Source: Paracoccus shanxieyensis
Lineage (GTDB): Bacteria; Pseudomonadota; Alphaproteobacteria; Rhodobacterales; Rhodobacteraceae
Assembly (NCBI RefSeq): GCF_009711265.1
Contig: NZ_WMII01000022.1
Span: forward strand, 1 to 51,637
DNA length: 51,637 bases
Reading direction: 5' to 3'
Shown: piece after piece, positions 16,528 through 25,414 of the stretch
How positions within the stretch are numbered: the first letter of the stretch is position 1
Layout of the letters: every line of letters starts with the position of its first letter
Position numbers and translations under genes: made by a program
The notes under the pieces: generated by a model
Seen by the model: only the letters and a program-made list of their open reading frames with translations
Database searches by the model: none
What the model was told of the DNA's origin: nothing

Positions 16528-18699
16528 ATGGCCAAAGCAGCCCACAAAATCATCCTGTCCCCGTCGCGGGACATCCCCTTCGACAAGCTCGTGCTGAGCC
16601 AGTCCAACGTGCGGCGCATCAAGGCTGGCGTCTCGGTCGAGGAACTGGCCGAGGACATCGCGCGGCGCGGGCTCCTGCAGAGCCTGAACGTGCGGCCCGT
16701 GGTCGATGCTGATGGTGTCGAGACCGGCACGTTCGAGATCCCGGCCGGGGGGCGTCGTTTCCAGGCGCTGTCGCTGCTGGTGAAGCAGAAGCGGTTGGCC
16801 AAGACCGCGCCGATCCCCTGCATCGTGCGAGATGCGGCGTCGGAGATTCTCGCCGAGGACGACTCGCTGGCGGAGAACATGCAGCGCGTCGCCCTGCACC
16901 CGCTGGACCAGTTCCGCGCCTTTCAGGCTCTGCGCGAGAAGGGCCGGGGCGAGGAAGCGATAGCGGCGGCCTTCTTCGTGACGCCGCAGATCGTCAAGCA
17001 GCGCCTGAAGCTCGCCTCCGTGGCCCCTGCCCTGCTCGACGTCTATGCCGAGGATGGCATGACGCTCGAACAGCTGATGGCGTTCACGGTGAACCCCGAC
17101 CACGGGCGTCAGGTGCAGGTCTGGGACGCGGTGAAGAACTCCTGGAACAAAGAGCCCTACGCCATCCGCCGCATGCTGACCGAGAGCTCGGTTCGGGCCT
17201 CGGATCGTCGCGCCGTCTTCGTCGGTATCGATGCCTATGAGGCCGCGGGCGGTGTTGTGCTGCGCGATCTCTTCCAAGGCGATGATGGTGGTTGGCTCGA
17301 GGACCCTGCCCTTCTCGATCGGCTGGTGGCCGAGAAGCTTCAGGCTGAAGCCGAAGCGCTCACTTCCGAAGGCTGGAAGTGGATCGAGGTCGCGACCGAC
17401 CTGCCCTATGGCTACAGCCACGGTCTGCGGCGTCTCGTCGGTGATCCCGCGCCGATGACCGACGAGGAAAGCGCGGCCCACGCTTCGCTCCTCGCCGAGT
17501 ATCGTGCGCTGGAAGAGGAGTGTTCCGGCCAAGACGAATACCCCGAGGAGATCGATGCCCGGCTCGGTCAGCTCGAGATGGCGATGGAAGCGCTCGAACA
17601 GCGGCCGCTGATCTACAACCCGGCCGAAATCGCGCGCGCTGGCGTATTCGTGACGCTGGATCGCGACGGCGGCCTTGCGGTCTATCGCGGCTATGTCCGG
17701 CCGGAGGACGAGCCGCGCGAGGAGACCGCGGTCCAGGATGGTGATGGCGCGGACGTCACGGGGCAGGGGGGTGATGTCGGTGTTTCCAGTTGGAACCCGT
17801 CGGCGACCTCCGCTGGGGGCACCGTCATCACTTCGGGTGGTCAGCCGATCGGTTCTGAACAGACCGACGATGAGGACGACGGCGCACTCAAGCCGTTGCC
17901 CGAGCGGCTGGTCATGGAACTGACGGCCCACCGGACCCTCGCGCTGCGCGAGGCTATCGGGCGTTCTCCTGACGTGGCGCTGACGCTTCTGCTCCTGAAG
18001 CTGGTGACGGACACCTTCCGCACCTCCTCGGCCTCGGGCAGCTGCCTCGAAGCCTCGGTGCGCCACGTCTACATGTCGGCACAGGCGCCCGATCTGAAGG
18101 ACAGCATCGTGGCGAAGCTCGTCGATGAGCGTCACGCCGCCTGGCAAGCTGATCTGCCGCTCGGCGACGATGCCGCGCTCTGGGACTATCTGACGGTCCT
18201 CGACCAGGGCAGCCGTCTGGCTCTGCTGGCGCATTGCCTCAGCTTCGGGATCAACGCGCTCCATGAGAAGGTGAACCCCTATGGTGCGGGCATCTCGGCC
18301 AGCGGCCTGACCCGCCGCATGGCCCATGCCGATCTGGTGGCGCGTGCCGTCGATCTCGACATGGTCGAAGCGGGCTGGGAGCCGACGGTCGATGGCTACC
18401 TCAACCGTGTGCCGAAAGCCCGCATCCTCGAGGCCGTGCGCGAGGCGAAGGGGGAAGGGACCGCGCAGCTTCTCGATCACCTGAAAAAGGGCGAGATGGC
18501 CACCGAGGCCGAGCGGCTTCTCAAGGGCAGCGGCTGGTTGCCCGAGGTCCTGCGCCGGGCCGATCTGGTGGCACTCGACGGCGAAGTGATCGCAGAAGGG
18601 CAGGGGGAGGACGCTGCCGAGCCCGACGACATCGATCTCCCCGCGTTCCTGGCGGCTGACCTGCCCGACAGCGCCGCGTCGATGATGGCAGCGGAGTGA
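16528..18699 (+). CDS. Large ParB-like nuclease/partition-domain protein
   Basis: A 723-aa protein with an N-terminal ParB domain: LVLSQSNVRRIKAGVSVEELAEDI, then IPAGGRRFQALSLL and LAENMQRVALHPLDQFRAF, followed by a helix-turn-helix (FFVTPQIVKQRLKLASV). The C-terminal ~450 aa are specific to plasmid-borne alphaproteobacterial homologues and include an acidic, low-complexity stretch near 400. It is not the partition RepB; the function is unknown but DNA-binding is likely. ATG 16528 follows GGAGA by 7 nt. The leader carries the shared hairpin element. Confidence 0.85.
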   Translation: MAKAAHKIILSPSRDIPFDKLVLSQSNVRRIKAGVSVEELAEDIARRGLLQSLNVRPVVDADGVETGTFEIPAGGRRFQALSLLVKQKRLAKTAPIPCIVRDAASEILAEDDSLAENMQRVALHPLDQFRAFQALREKGRGEEAIAAAFFVTPQIVKQRLKLASVAPALLDVYAEDGMTLEQLMAFTVNPDHGRQVQVWDAVKNSWNKEPYAIRRMLTESSVRASDRRAVFVGIDAYEAAGGVVLRDLFQGDDGGWLEDPALLDRLVAEKLQAEAEALTSEGWKWIEVATDLPYGYSHGLRRLVGDPAPMTDEESAAHASLLAEYRALEEECSGQDEYPEEIDARLGQLEMAMEALEQRPLIYNPAEIARAGVFVTLDRDGGLAVYRGYVRPEDEPREETAVQDGDGADVTGQGGDVGVSSWNPSATSAGGTVITSGGQPIGSEQTDDEDDGALKPLPERLVMELTAHRTLALREAIGRSPDVALTLLLLKLVTDTFRTSSASGSCLEASVRHVYMSAQAPDLKDSIVAKLVDERHAAWQADLPLGDDAALWDYLTVLDQGSRLALLAHCLSFGINALHEKVNPYGAGISASGLTRRMAHADLVARAVDLDMVEAGWEPTVDGYLNRVPKARILEAVREAKGEGTAQLLDHLKKGEMATEAERLLKGSGWLPEVLRRADLVALDGEVIAEGQGEDAAEPDDIDLPAFLAADLPDSAASMMAAE

Positions 18700-18711
18700 T
18701 CTGAGCCATCC

Positions 18712-18733
18712 GGGGGCGGAGAAACCCGCCCCC
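18712..18733 (+). terminator. Hairpin after the ParB-like gene
   Basis: GGGGGCGG, a 6-nt loop and CCGCCCCC form an 8-bp perfect stem 12 bp after the stop codon. No T-run follows, so it may be a Rho-dependent or mRNA-stabilising hairpin instead. Confidence 0.5.
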
Positions 18734-18798
18734 ACTCTCACAAAATAAAGCAATATCAATATGATGAATGCCGATACTCGCATTCGGGATGAGGAATC

Positions 18799-19233
18799 AT
18801 GTCTGCAACGACCATCATCGACTCAGCCCCCCTCGGGGCGCTGATCCGCTATACCGACGGCAGGCCCAAGCCACCGGCACGTTTCACCAAGAAACTTGCG
18901 GCCTGGGAACGCTCGAACGGCGTTGGCCGTCTGGTGAAGAAGGAGCCGCCCCGGCCGTACCCGACCTGGACCGCTCCGGCCTCCTTCACGCTCCATGAGG
19001 GGAACTTCTCGTCGGACGGGGTCATTCTCGTCACCATCATGCGCAGCCATTCGGCCGATAGTCGTCTGATCTTCGAGGTGGCCGAGGAGCCGAACCCCGG
19101 GCAGGTGCGCGTGCTTCTCGACTTCGGTGGCAACACCGAACTGCTGCATCTGGCGGAATCGATCACCGCGGCGGAGCTCTGGATCGCGCGGGAGGGCTAT
19201 TGCAACGCGCGGCTCGAAATCGTCGGTGGCTGA
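18799..19233 (+). CDS. Conserved hypothetical plasmid protein
   Basis: A 144-aa soluble protein of unknown function. The basic N-terminal half (KPPARFTKKLAAWERSN) precedes a beta-rich half (VRVLLDFGGNTELLHLAE). A GAGGAA ribosome site lies 5 nt upstream of ATG 18799. It follows the ParB-like gene in the same direction after a 99-bp gap with a hairpin. I recall similar proteins on Rhodobacterales plasmids, but I cannot name a family. Confidence 0.65.
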   Translation: MSATTIIDSAPLGALIRYTDGRPKPPARFTKKLAAWERSNGVGRLVKKEPPRPYPTWTAPASFTLHEGNFSSDGVILVTIMRSHSADSRLIFEVAEEPNPGQVRVLLDFGGNTELLHLAESITAAELWIAREGYCNARLEIVGG

Positions 19234-19661
19234 AGACGGCGAGAGGGCAGGGGGCGCGGACCTGGCCGCCTGAGCCCTGACAAGGCGTGAGGGGCCTGCC
19301 CTCCGGCGGGCCTCTCACCGACCACACCCTCGTCCCGCGAAATCGCGGGGCACCAAAGGATCCATCCTCCAAGACGGAGGCCTTCAACCAAGAGCCTGCC
19401 CGGGAGGCTGGCGGCGTTCCGAGCATCAGCGGGACAACCGGCTCCTGACGTTGGGGCACCATCCCCCGCTCGCCATTCCCTTCCTTGCCCCGAATCCTGT
19501 CTTCGAGATCAACCCGCGAGGGGTCGGACTACGGGCAAGCCCGTGCCGCCGGATGGATTCGGGCGAGCCGAACGCACCCGGTGATGTCAGCCAGTCTTCG
19601 GGCCTGCGGGGTCCTGTCGCGCGGGGGATGGTCCCCCGCCTCCCAGACAGGAGCCAAACAG
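19234..19661. other. 428-bp gene-free stretch rich in hairpins
   Basis: No convincing gene is present. Besides the 14-bp stem at 19287-19318 there are CCCGCG/CGCGGG at 19334-19349, CCTCC/GGAGG at 19366-19380 and a GGGGGA/TCCCCC hairpin near 19624-19638. The density of stems suggests a structured leader or RNA preceding the small membrane protein gene at 19662. Confidence 0.4.
19287..19318 (+). other. Strong hairpin in the gap after the 18799 gene
   Basis: The two 14-nt arms at 19287-19300 and 19305-19318 pair along their whole length (two G-U pairs) around a CTCC loop. No T-run follows. It is the strongest of several hairpins in a 428-bp stretch without a gene. Confidence 0.6.
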
Positions 19662-19826
19662 ATGTCCCGCAAAGATGCTCACGCCTTCGCAGCCTCCCTC
19701 GCCGCCACGCTCATGGTCTCGATCGTCGTCTTCCAGGCCGGGGATGGAACCTTCGGCGCCGTCCCCGCCGATGAAATCGACGGAGACGAGGTCGTGATCG
19801 TCTCGGAATACGATCCCTTCGGGTGA
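19662..19826 (+). CDS. Small single-span membrane or exported protein
   Basis: A 54-aa protein. The segment AASLAATLMVSIVVFQAG (about 10-27) is hydrophobic and is followed by an acidic C-terminus (DEIDGDEVVIVSEYD). ATG 19662 is chosen because GGAG lies about 9 nt upstream; the longer reading to 19485 runs through hairpin DNA. There is no known family. It is probably a small inner-membrane protein or has a signal anchor. Confidence 0.55.
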   Translation: MSRKDAHAFAASLAATLMVSIVVFQAGDGTFGAVPADEIDGDEVVIVSEYDPFG

Positions 19827-19840
19827 GGCTTCGGCCTCAC
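19823..19840 (+). terminator. Terminator-like hairpin with TTCG loop
   Basis: GTGAGGC, TTCG loop and GCCTCAC form a perfect 7-bp stem overlapping the stop codon of the 54-aa gene, followed by TTCCCC. Confidence 0.55.
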
Positions 19841-20059
19841 TTCCCCAAGGCGCGGGCACAGCGCGGGTGCGCCTCCGGCGCTATTGCCGGCCGAGTGACC
19901 GGCGATGCCGATGCGTTATGCGCCAGTCATCGACCTTGCGCTGATCGTGGCACGTTCGCGTTGGGCGGGAGCGGAAGCTTTGGTGCAGGGAACGGGAGTG
20001 TCGGCGAACCTTCTCTGGACGATAAACGCTGAACGGCCGTTTTCAGCCCTTCTGGTCAT

Positions 20060-20401
20060 TCAACTTCCGAGTGTTCTCGGAGCAAAGAGGATGATCGCGG
20101 CACCTAAGACGCAGATTGCAGCGCCCGTCAGATCCCATGTGTCCGGGCGTTGTTTCTCGACAGCCCAAAGCCAACCCAAGGATGCGGCGATGTAAACGCC
20201 GCCATAGGCCGCATAAGCTCGGCCAGCGAATTCTGACGGTGCCAATGTCAGGAGCCAGGCAAAGAGCGCGAGACTGGCCAAACCTGGGAGAAGCCACAGG
20301 ACACTCGCGCCCTGACGCATCCAGGTCCAGACCGCAAAGCAACCCGCTATTTCGGCCAGCGCCGCTCCCACATAGATTGCAAGGCTTCCAGGAGCGGTCA
20401 T
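20060..20401 (-). CDS. YnfA/UPF0060 family membrane protein
   Basis: A 113-aa protein with four hydrophobic segments, the usual size and shape of the YnfA family. YNFA-type motifs visible are LAEIAGCFAVWTWMR and RAYAAYGGVYI. The family is related to small multidrug-resistance exporters, but the substrate is unsettled. ATG 20401 overlaps the end of the merR gene by 4 nt, so the two are translated from one leftward mRNA. Its link with a metal regulator suggests a part in metal or toxicant resistance. Confidence 0.85.
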   Translation of the reverse strand: MTAPGSLAIYVGAALAEIAGCFAVWTWMRQGASVLWLLPGLASLALFAWLLTLAPSEFAGRAYAAYGGVYIAASLGWLWAVEKQRPDTWDLTGAAICVLGAAIILFAPRTLGS

Positions 20402-20838
20402 GCACCAGTCTCGCTTTCCGGGTGGCGGTGATCGGTTGCGCAGAGGGAATGGTCGCCGAGCACTTCGATCACGCGACATTCAGCGATCCGCCCGCCCGCG
20501 CATTGCACGACCATGCGTTCCAGTTCGGCCTTCAGCGCCGTCAGCCGCGCAAGACGGCTTTCAACCTCTGCCAATTGCGCCCTGGCGATGGCATCGGCTG
20601 CGGCGCAGGATTGGTCGGGATTATCCGACAGGCTGAGAAGGTCGCGGATCGCCTCCAGCGTAAAGCCCAGATCTCGGGCGTGCCGGATGAAGGCGAGCCG
20701 TTCCAGCGCCTTGCGGCTGTAGAGGCGCTGGTTTCCGGCACTGCGCTCGGCCTCGGGCAGGATGCCGATCTGCTCGTAGTATCGGATGGTCGGCACCTTT
20801 ACCCCGGCCTGCGCCCCGAGCTTTCCTATGGTCAGCAT
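20398..20838 (-). CDS. MerR family metal-responsive regulator (PbrR/ZntR/CadR-like)
   Basis: A 146-aa regulator. The winged helix-turn-helix opens with LTIGKLGAQAGVKVPTIRYYEQIGIL, followed by the dimer helix. Cysteines lie at 78, 113, 121 and 133; the first three match the positions that bind Zn, Cd or Pb in ZntR/CadR/PbrR. ATG 20838 is the standard MerR start. It is divergent from the P-type ATPase gene with a MerR-type promoter between them. It is expected to untwist that promoter when metal binds. Confidence 0.88.
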   Translation of the reverse strand: MLTIGKLGAQAGVKVPTIRYYEQIGILPEAERSAGNQRLYSRKALERLAFIRHARDLGFTLEAIRDLLSLSDNPDQSCAAADAIARAQLAEVESRLARLTALKAELERMVVQCAGGRIAECRVIEVLGDHSLCATDHRHPESETGA

Positions 20839-20848
20839 CAGATTTCCC

Positions 20849-20879
20849 TTGAAGCTATAGTTGCTAGAGACATTAGTTT
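20849..20879 (+). promoter_or_regulatory. MerR-type promoter of the ATPase operon
   Basis: TTGAAG (-35, 20849-20854) and TAGTTT (-10, 20874-20879) are separated by an over-long 19-bp spacer. The dyad CTATAG-TTG-CTAGAG (20855-20869) lies inside it. This is the diagnostic architecture of promoters activated by MerR proteins. Transcription would start near 20886. Confidence 0.75.
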
Positions 20880-20927
20880 CCTGATTCGATGATGACAACT
20901 GCCCGTTTCCGGGCAGAGAGGAAGACG

Positions 20928-23213
20928 ATGGTGGCTTCGACAAAAGAGACGGCCTGCGACTGGACCGTGTCCGGCATGGATTGCGGGTCTTGCGCTGCCA
21001 AGATCAGGGATGCCGTGACGCGCATGCCCGGGGTCAGCGGCGTCGAGGTCAGCATCATGTCGGAACGGTTGCGCCTGACGCTGGACGAAGCGCAGACCGG
21101 GCGGGACAAGGTCGAGAAAACCGTCCGGGCCCTTGGCTATGAAATCGCGCCGCGTGCGGATTCCACGAAGAGAGAGTTCGTACTGCCCAGCGCGAACATC
21201 CCGAAGGCAGACGGTGGTACGCACTCTGACCACGATCATGAAGGCCACGACCATGGCCCGCAGGCAGACGCCGCAGCTAAGCGCGACGAGTCCGGGCATG
21301 GCAGCCCCGGCCATGTGCATGACGCCCCAGCGGATCGCGGCAAGCGCTGGTATCAGACGGGTAAGGGCAAGTTGGTGATCGTCACCGCCCTCCTGCTGGG
21401 GGCCGCCTGGATTATCGAATACCTGGCGCCCGAGATCGGCAAATGGGCCTTCATTGCGGCTTGCCTCATCGGTGTTGCGCCGGTGGCAAAGCGCGCCTTT
21501 GCGGCGCTGCAGATGGGTCAGCCCTTCACCATTGAAAGCCTGATGACGATCGCGGCCATCGGCGCGCTGTTCATCAATGCGGCCGAAGAGGCGGCACTGG
21601 TTGTCTTTTTGTTTGCCGTAGGCGAAGTTCTGGAAGGGGTCGCCGCAGGCAAGGCGAGGGATGGCATCCGCGCACTGGCCAATCTGGTCCCCAAGACCGC
21701 GCTGCTGGAGGTGAACGGCACCACGAAAGAGGTGCCCGCGGCCAGCCTGTCGGTGGGTCAGATGATCCTTGTTCGTCCCGGTGACCGTATTCCGGCGGAT
21801 GGCGAGATTTCCGAAGGCACGTCCGGCGTGGATGAAAGCCCGGTGACCGGCGAAAGCGTGCCCAAGGCGCGCGGGCCGGGGGATGGAGTCTTTGCCGGGT
21901 CGATTAACACCGAAGCCGTCCTGAGGGTCAAAGTGACCAAAGGGCCGGAAGATAACACTATCGCCCGCATCATCCGGCTTGTCGAAGAGGCCGAGGAAGC
22001 GCGCGCGCCGACCGAGCGGTTCATTGACCGGTTCAGCCGCTGGTACATGCCCGCCATCGTGGCCGTCGCAGCCCTGGTGGTGCTGGTGCCGCCGCTGGCC
22101 TTTGGTCAGCCATGGGATACATGGGTGTATCGCGGGCTGGCGCTGCTCTTGATCGGCTGCCCCTGCGCGTTGGTCATCTCGGTCCCCGCCTCCATCGCCT
22201 CGGCGATGTCCACAGGCGCGCGAAAGGGACTTCTGATGAAGGGTGGTGCTGTGATCGAGGCAGCCGCCCGCGTCGGCTGGGTTGCCTTCGACAAGACCGG
22301 CACGCTGACCCACGGTCGGCCGCAGGTCACCGATCTCGTGACTTTTGGCGGAACCTCCGAGGCAGAACTGCTGGCTGTCGCAGCAGGGGTCGAGACCGGG
22401 TCAAGCCACCCTCTGGCCATCGCCATCCTGAACAAGGCAAAGGAAGCGGGCATCGCGGCGCTGCCGTCGCGCGATGCCAAGGCGCTGATGGGCAAGGGCG
22501 TGATGGCAACCGTTGGCGATGCACCCGCATGGGTCGCCTCGCCGCGCTTTGCGATGGAGAACGGCGGGCTTGATGGCCTCGGCTTGCGTCAGGCCACGAC
22601 GTTCGAGGAAGCAGGCAAGACCGCCGTCGCCGTGTTCCGCGCAAAGACCCCTCTCGGCCTGATCGTCATGCGGGACGAGCCGCGAGCGGATGCAAAAGAG
22701 GCCGTGCGGCAGCTGACAACAATGGGTGTATCGTCGGTCATTCTGACCGGGGACAATCCGCGCACCGCAGCGGCCATCGCCGGGGATCTGGGCCTGAAGT
22801 TCGAAGCCGACATGATGCCGGAAGACAAGCTCGCCTACATCCGCGAGATCGGTCGTCAGGACGGTGTGATGATGATCGGCGATGGCATCAACGATGCACC
22901 CGCCCTGAAACAGGCAAGCGTTGGCGTGGCGATGGGGTCGGGCACCGATGTGGCGCTGGAAACCGCCGATGCGGCGATCCTGCGCGACCGGGTGACGGAC
23001 ATCCCCGCCACGATCCGCCTGTCCCGCGCGGCGATGGCGAACATCCGCCAGAACGTGACCATCGCGCTTGGGCTGAAGGCGGTGTTCCTTGTGACTTCTG
23101 TTCTGGGGCTGACCGGCCTCTGGATCGCGATCCTTGCCGATACCGGGGCGACGGTGCTTGTCACGCTGAACGCGCTGCGCCTGTTGCGGTTCAACCCCGA
23201 ACGCGAGGCGTGA
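20928..23213 (+). CDS. Zn/Cd/Pb-translocating P1B-type ATPase (ZntA/CadA/PbrA-like)
   Basis: A 761-aa inner-membrane efflux pump. The N-terminal HMA domain carries GMDCGSC (C19, C22), followed by a His-rich linker (HSDHDHEGHDHG). The membrane metal site is CPC at 411-413; the phosphorylation site is DKTGTLT (D455), with GDGINDAP downstream. CPC with this HMA motif fits divalent soft metals rather than Cu. ATG 20928 follows GAGAGGAA, and the promoter's predicted start site (~20886) makes the upstream ATG 20889 unlikely. It is the first gene of an operon with ICMT, lspA, dsbB and dsbA. Confidence 0.93.
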   Translation: MVASTKETACDWTVSGMDCGSCAAKIRDAVTRMPGVSGVEVSIMSERLRLTLDEAQTGRDKVEKTVRALGYEIAPRADSTKREFVLPSANIPKADGGTHSDHDHEGHDHGPQADAAAKRDESGHGSPGHVHDAPADRGKRWYQTGKGKLVIVTALLLGAAWIIEYLAPEIGKWAFIAACLIGVAPVAKRAFAALQMGQPFTIESLMTIAAIGALFINAAEEAALVVFLFAVGEVLEGVAAGKARDGIRALANLVPKTALLEVNGTTKEVPAASLSVGQMILVRPGDRIPADGEISEGTSGVDESPVTGESVPKARGPGDGVFAGSINTEAVLRVKVTKGPEDNTIARIIRLVEEAEEARAPTERFIDRFSRWYMPAIVAVAALVVLVPPLAFGQPWDTWVYRGLALLLIGCPCALVISVPASIASAMSTGARKGLLMKGGAVIEAAARVGWVAFDKTGTLTHGRPQVTDLVTFGGTSEAELLAVAAGVETGSSHPLAIAILNKAKEAGIAALPSRDAKALMGKGVMATVGDAPAWVASPRFAMENGGLDGLGLRQATTFEEAGKTAVAVFRAKTPLGLIVMRDEPRADAKEAVRQLTTMGVSSVILTGDNPRTAAAIAGDLGLKFEADMMPEDKLAYIREIGRQDGVMMIGDGINDAPALKQASVGVAMGSGTDVALETADAAILRDRVTDIPATIRLSRAAMANIRQNVTIALGLKAVFLVTSVLGLTGLWIAILADTGATVLVTLNALRLLRFNPEREA

Positions 23214-23217
23214 TGCG

Positions 23218-23841
23218 ATGATCTCGGGTTTCGGCTGGGCCGCGCTGGCCCTTCTGTTCGGTTATCTCGCGCTGTTCTTCTGGGGCTGCGCTATTGCGGC
23301 GCAGGCAGCGGGACGGCCGGTCTGGCTGTTTGCGCGCGCCACAGGGCGCGACCGGCTGGCAGCGTACGGGTTTCGCGCGGCCTTCGCGCTGGCCTTCTTC
23401 GGGCCGCTCCTTTGGCTCGCGCTGCCCATGCTGCACAAGGTCGATCCGTTCTGGACCGAAGGCCGGGCCATGGTGCTTGGCCTGACAGGCATCTTCATCG
23501 CGGGACTTGGCGCAATGGTGGCCTTCGCGGCTCAGATGTCGATGGGCACCTCCTGGCGCGTCGGTGTGGTGACCGGCCAGACCGGCAGCCTCGTCTCGGG
23601 CGGGCTGTATCAGTTCAGCCGCAACCCGACCTTTGTCGGGCAATTGGCCCTTCTAACCGGGGTCGCCCTTGCCGTCCCTGCCGTACCGACGATCCTTGCG
23701 GCGATCCTGTTTTTCTGGTCCGCCGCTACGCAGGTCCGGTCGGAAGAGGCCGCCCTGAGGCAATCCCTCGGATCGGACTATGACCGTTATGCCGCATCCG
23801 TCCCGCGCTGGATCGGGCTTCGCCGCAGGTCCATGCCATGA
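23218..23841 (+). CDS. Isoprenylcysteine carboxyl methyltransferase family membrane protein (CzcN-like)
   Basis: A 207-aa multispan membrane protein of the ICMT/PEMT family. The signature is GGLYQFSRNPTFVGQLALLTG, with SEEAALRQSLGSDYDRYAASVPRW at the C-terminus, which binds S-adenosylmethionine in relatives. CzcN in Ralstonia metal resistance is of this family; the substrate is unknown. It starts 5 bp after the ATPase gene, and its last 4 nt overlap lspA, so it belongs to the same operon. Confidence 0.85.
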   Translation: MISGFGWAALALLFGYLALFFWGCAIAAQAAGRPVWLFARATGRDRLAAYGFRAAFALAFFGPLLWLALPMLHKVDPFWTEGRAMVLGLTGIFIAGLGAMVAFAAQMSMGTSWRVGVVTGQTGSLVSGGLYQFSRNPTFVGQLALLTGVALAVPAVPTILAAILFFWSAATQVRSEEAALRQSLGSDYDRYAASVPRWIGLRRRSMP

Positions 23842-24323
23842 AGGCGCAAATGATTGTCGCTCTGATCGCGGCTACGGCGCTGGCCGATCAACTTAGCAAG
23901 TCAGCGGCCCTGTCAAAGCTCTCTCTTGGCCAGCCGATTGCCATCATGCCCGGCTTCAACCTCACTTTGGGTTTCAACGAAGGATCGAGCTTCGGCATGC
24001 TGTCGGGCATCATGGCAGGCAAGCCTGTGTTGATGGCCGCACTGACCGGAGCACTGACCCTGATGTTTGCCGTCATGGCGTTCCGCGCGCGCCAACCGTT
24101 TGAACGCGCGGGCTTTGCGCTTGTGGTCGGTGGGGCGCTTGGCAACATCATCGACCGGCTGCGGCAAGGTGCCGTGACCGACTTTCTCGATGTGTATTGG
24201 CGCGAATGGCACTGGCCCACCTTCAACGTCGCCGATATTGCCATCACGCTTGGCGCGGTCTGCATCCTTGCAGCTTCTCTCCCGTCTCGTCGCCGCAAGG
24301 AGCCTGTTCTTGAGCAACACTGA
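23838..24323 (+). CDS. lspA: Signal peptidase II (lipoprotein signal peptidase), plasmid-borne
   Basis: A 161-aa inner-membrane aspartyl protease that removes lipoprotein signal peptides. The catalytic aspartates lie in IIDRLRQGAVTDFLD and FNVADIAI. It is almost certainly an extra copy beside the chromosomal one. LspA-like PbrC proteins are part of lead-resistance operons, so its place behind a PbrA-like ATPase fits that known pattern. It overlaps both neighbours by a few bases. Confidence 0.9.
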   Translation: MKAQMIVALIAATALADQLSKSAALSKLSLGQPIAIMPGFNLTLGFNEGSSFGMLSGIMAGKPVLMAALTGALTLMFAVMAFRARQPFERAGFALVVGGALGNIIDRLRQGAVTDFLDVYWREWHWPTFNVADIAITLGAVCILAASLPSRRRKEPVLEQH

Positions 24324-24747
24324 TTCTCAGTCGCTGTCGCGCGACGACTTTCCCCTCACGGTCGCCTTTCTGATCGCACTGGCCGCAACGCTTGGCGCGC
24401 TGTTCATCGGCGAGGTGCTGGGCCAGATGCCCTGCACCCTGTGCTGGTATCAGCGCATCGCGATGTTCCCGCTGGTGGCGATCCTTGGCCTGTCGCTCTG
24501 GCGAGGGGACGGCATGGCGCATCCCTATGCCCTGCCGCTGGTGTTCGCGGGTCTGGCACTGGCAGGCTGGCACTCCGGGCTCTATCTCGGCCTTATCCCT
24601 GAGGCCGTTGCACCCTGCACCAAGGACGGGCCGTCTTGCTCTGGTCCGGCGCAGATCATCCTTGGCCTGCCCATCCCCTATCTTTCGCTGGCCGCCTTTG
24701 CCGCCATTTTTGCCTGTCTGATCTTTCCCAAAGGAACCCGCACATGA
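24310..24747 (+). CDS. dsbB: DsbB-type disulfide bond formation protein B
   Basis: A 145-aa protein with four membrane segments. The redox cysteines are CTLC in QMPCTLCWYQR, and a periplasmic pair in APCTKDGPSCSG, as in DsbB. It reoxidises a DsbA partner and passes electrons to quinone. The TTG start at 24310 has AAGGAG 7 nt upstream and overlaps lspA by 14 nt. The next gene encodes a DsbA-like partner. Confidence 0.88.
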   Translation: MSNTDSQSLSRDDFPLTVAFLIALAATLGALFIGEVLGQMPCTLCWYQRIAMFPLVAILGLSLWRGDGMAHPYALPLVFAGLALAGWHSGLYLGLIPEAVAPCTKDGPSCSGPAQIILGLPIPYLSLAAFAAIFACLIFPKGTRT

Positions 24748-25403
24748 ACCGCCGCACGTTGTTGATCGGGGCCTCGGCCCTCGGGCTTGTCGCTTTCGGG
24801 GGCGGTGCCTTCTTCCTGAACCGCCAGCGTCAGGCTAAAGCCGAAGCGCTTGCCGCTGCCACCCCCGCCGTGGACCCCTCGCTTTTGATCCGCCCGCACT
24901 CCCCCAGCTTTGGCCCAGCCGATGCACCGGTCACGCTGGTCGAATTCTTCGACCCCTCGTGTGAGGCCTGCCGCGCCTATCACCCGGTGATCCAGGAAAT
25001 CCGCCGCCAGTTCCCGGATCAGGTCCGCGTCGTCTTGCGTTACACGGTGTTCCACGAAGGTTCGGACGAGGCGGTGCGCATCCTAGAGACCGCGCGGATG
25101 CAAGACAAGTTCGAGCCGGTGCTGGACACACTTCTGGAACAGCAGCCGGGCTGGGCGGTACACGGATCGCCGCAAATGGATGTGGCGTGGGAAATCGCAG
25201 GTGCCGCTGGTCTTGATCTTGAAAAGGCCGAAACTGACAAGCTGTTCCCAGGCATCACCGGCATCCTCAATCAGGACATGGCCGATGTCGAGGCCGTGGG
25301 AATTCGCCAGACGCCGACCTTCTTCCTGAACGGTAGGCGGCTGGAGAACTTCAGCGCCGAAAGCCTGATTGCCGATGTGCGCTTCGCGGTCGAAAACGCC
25401 TGA
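24744..25403 (+). CDS. DsbA family thioredoxin-fold thiol oxidoreductase
   Basis: A 219-aa exported protein. The N-terminal RRTLLIGASALGLVAFGGGAF is a signal peptide or anchor. The thioredoxin fold starts near 60 with active site CEAC in FFDPSCEACRAYHP, and cis-proline QTPTFFLNG near the end. It starts within the dsbB stop (ATGA overlap). It is the last gene of the ATPase operon and probably keeps periplasmic metal-handling or secreted proteins correctly oxidised under thiophilic metal stress (inferred). Confidence 0.88.
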   Translation: MNRRTLLIGASALGLVAFGGGAFFLNRQRQAKAEALAAATPAVDPSLLIRPHSPSFGPADAPVTLVEFFDPSCEACRAYHPVIQEIRRQFPDQVRVVLRYTVFHEGSDEAVRILETARMQDKFEPVLDTLLEQQPGWAVHGSPQMDVAWEIAGAAGLDLEKAETDKLFPGITGILNQDMADVEAVGIRQTPTFFLNGRRLENFSAESLIADVRFAVENA

Positions 25404-25414
25404 CGGCCCTGCCT

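Noticed and set aside
16357..18783. 808-aa open frame on the minus strand
   Set aside because: Antisense to the ParB-like gene; Arg/His-rich without motifs or a ribosome site.
20838..22313. 491-aa open frame on the minus strand
   Set aside because: Antisense to the P-type ATPase and overlapping the MerR promoter; no motifs.
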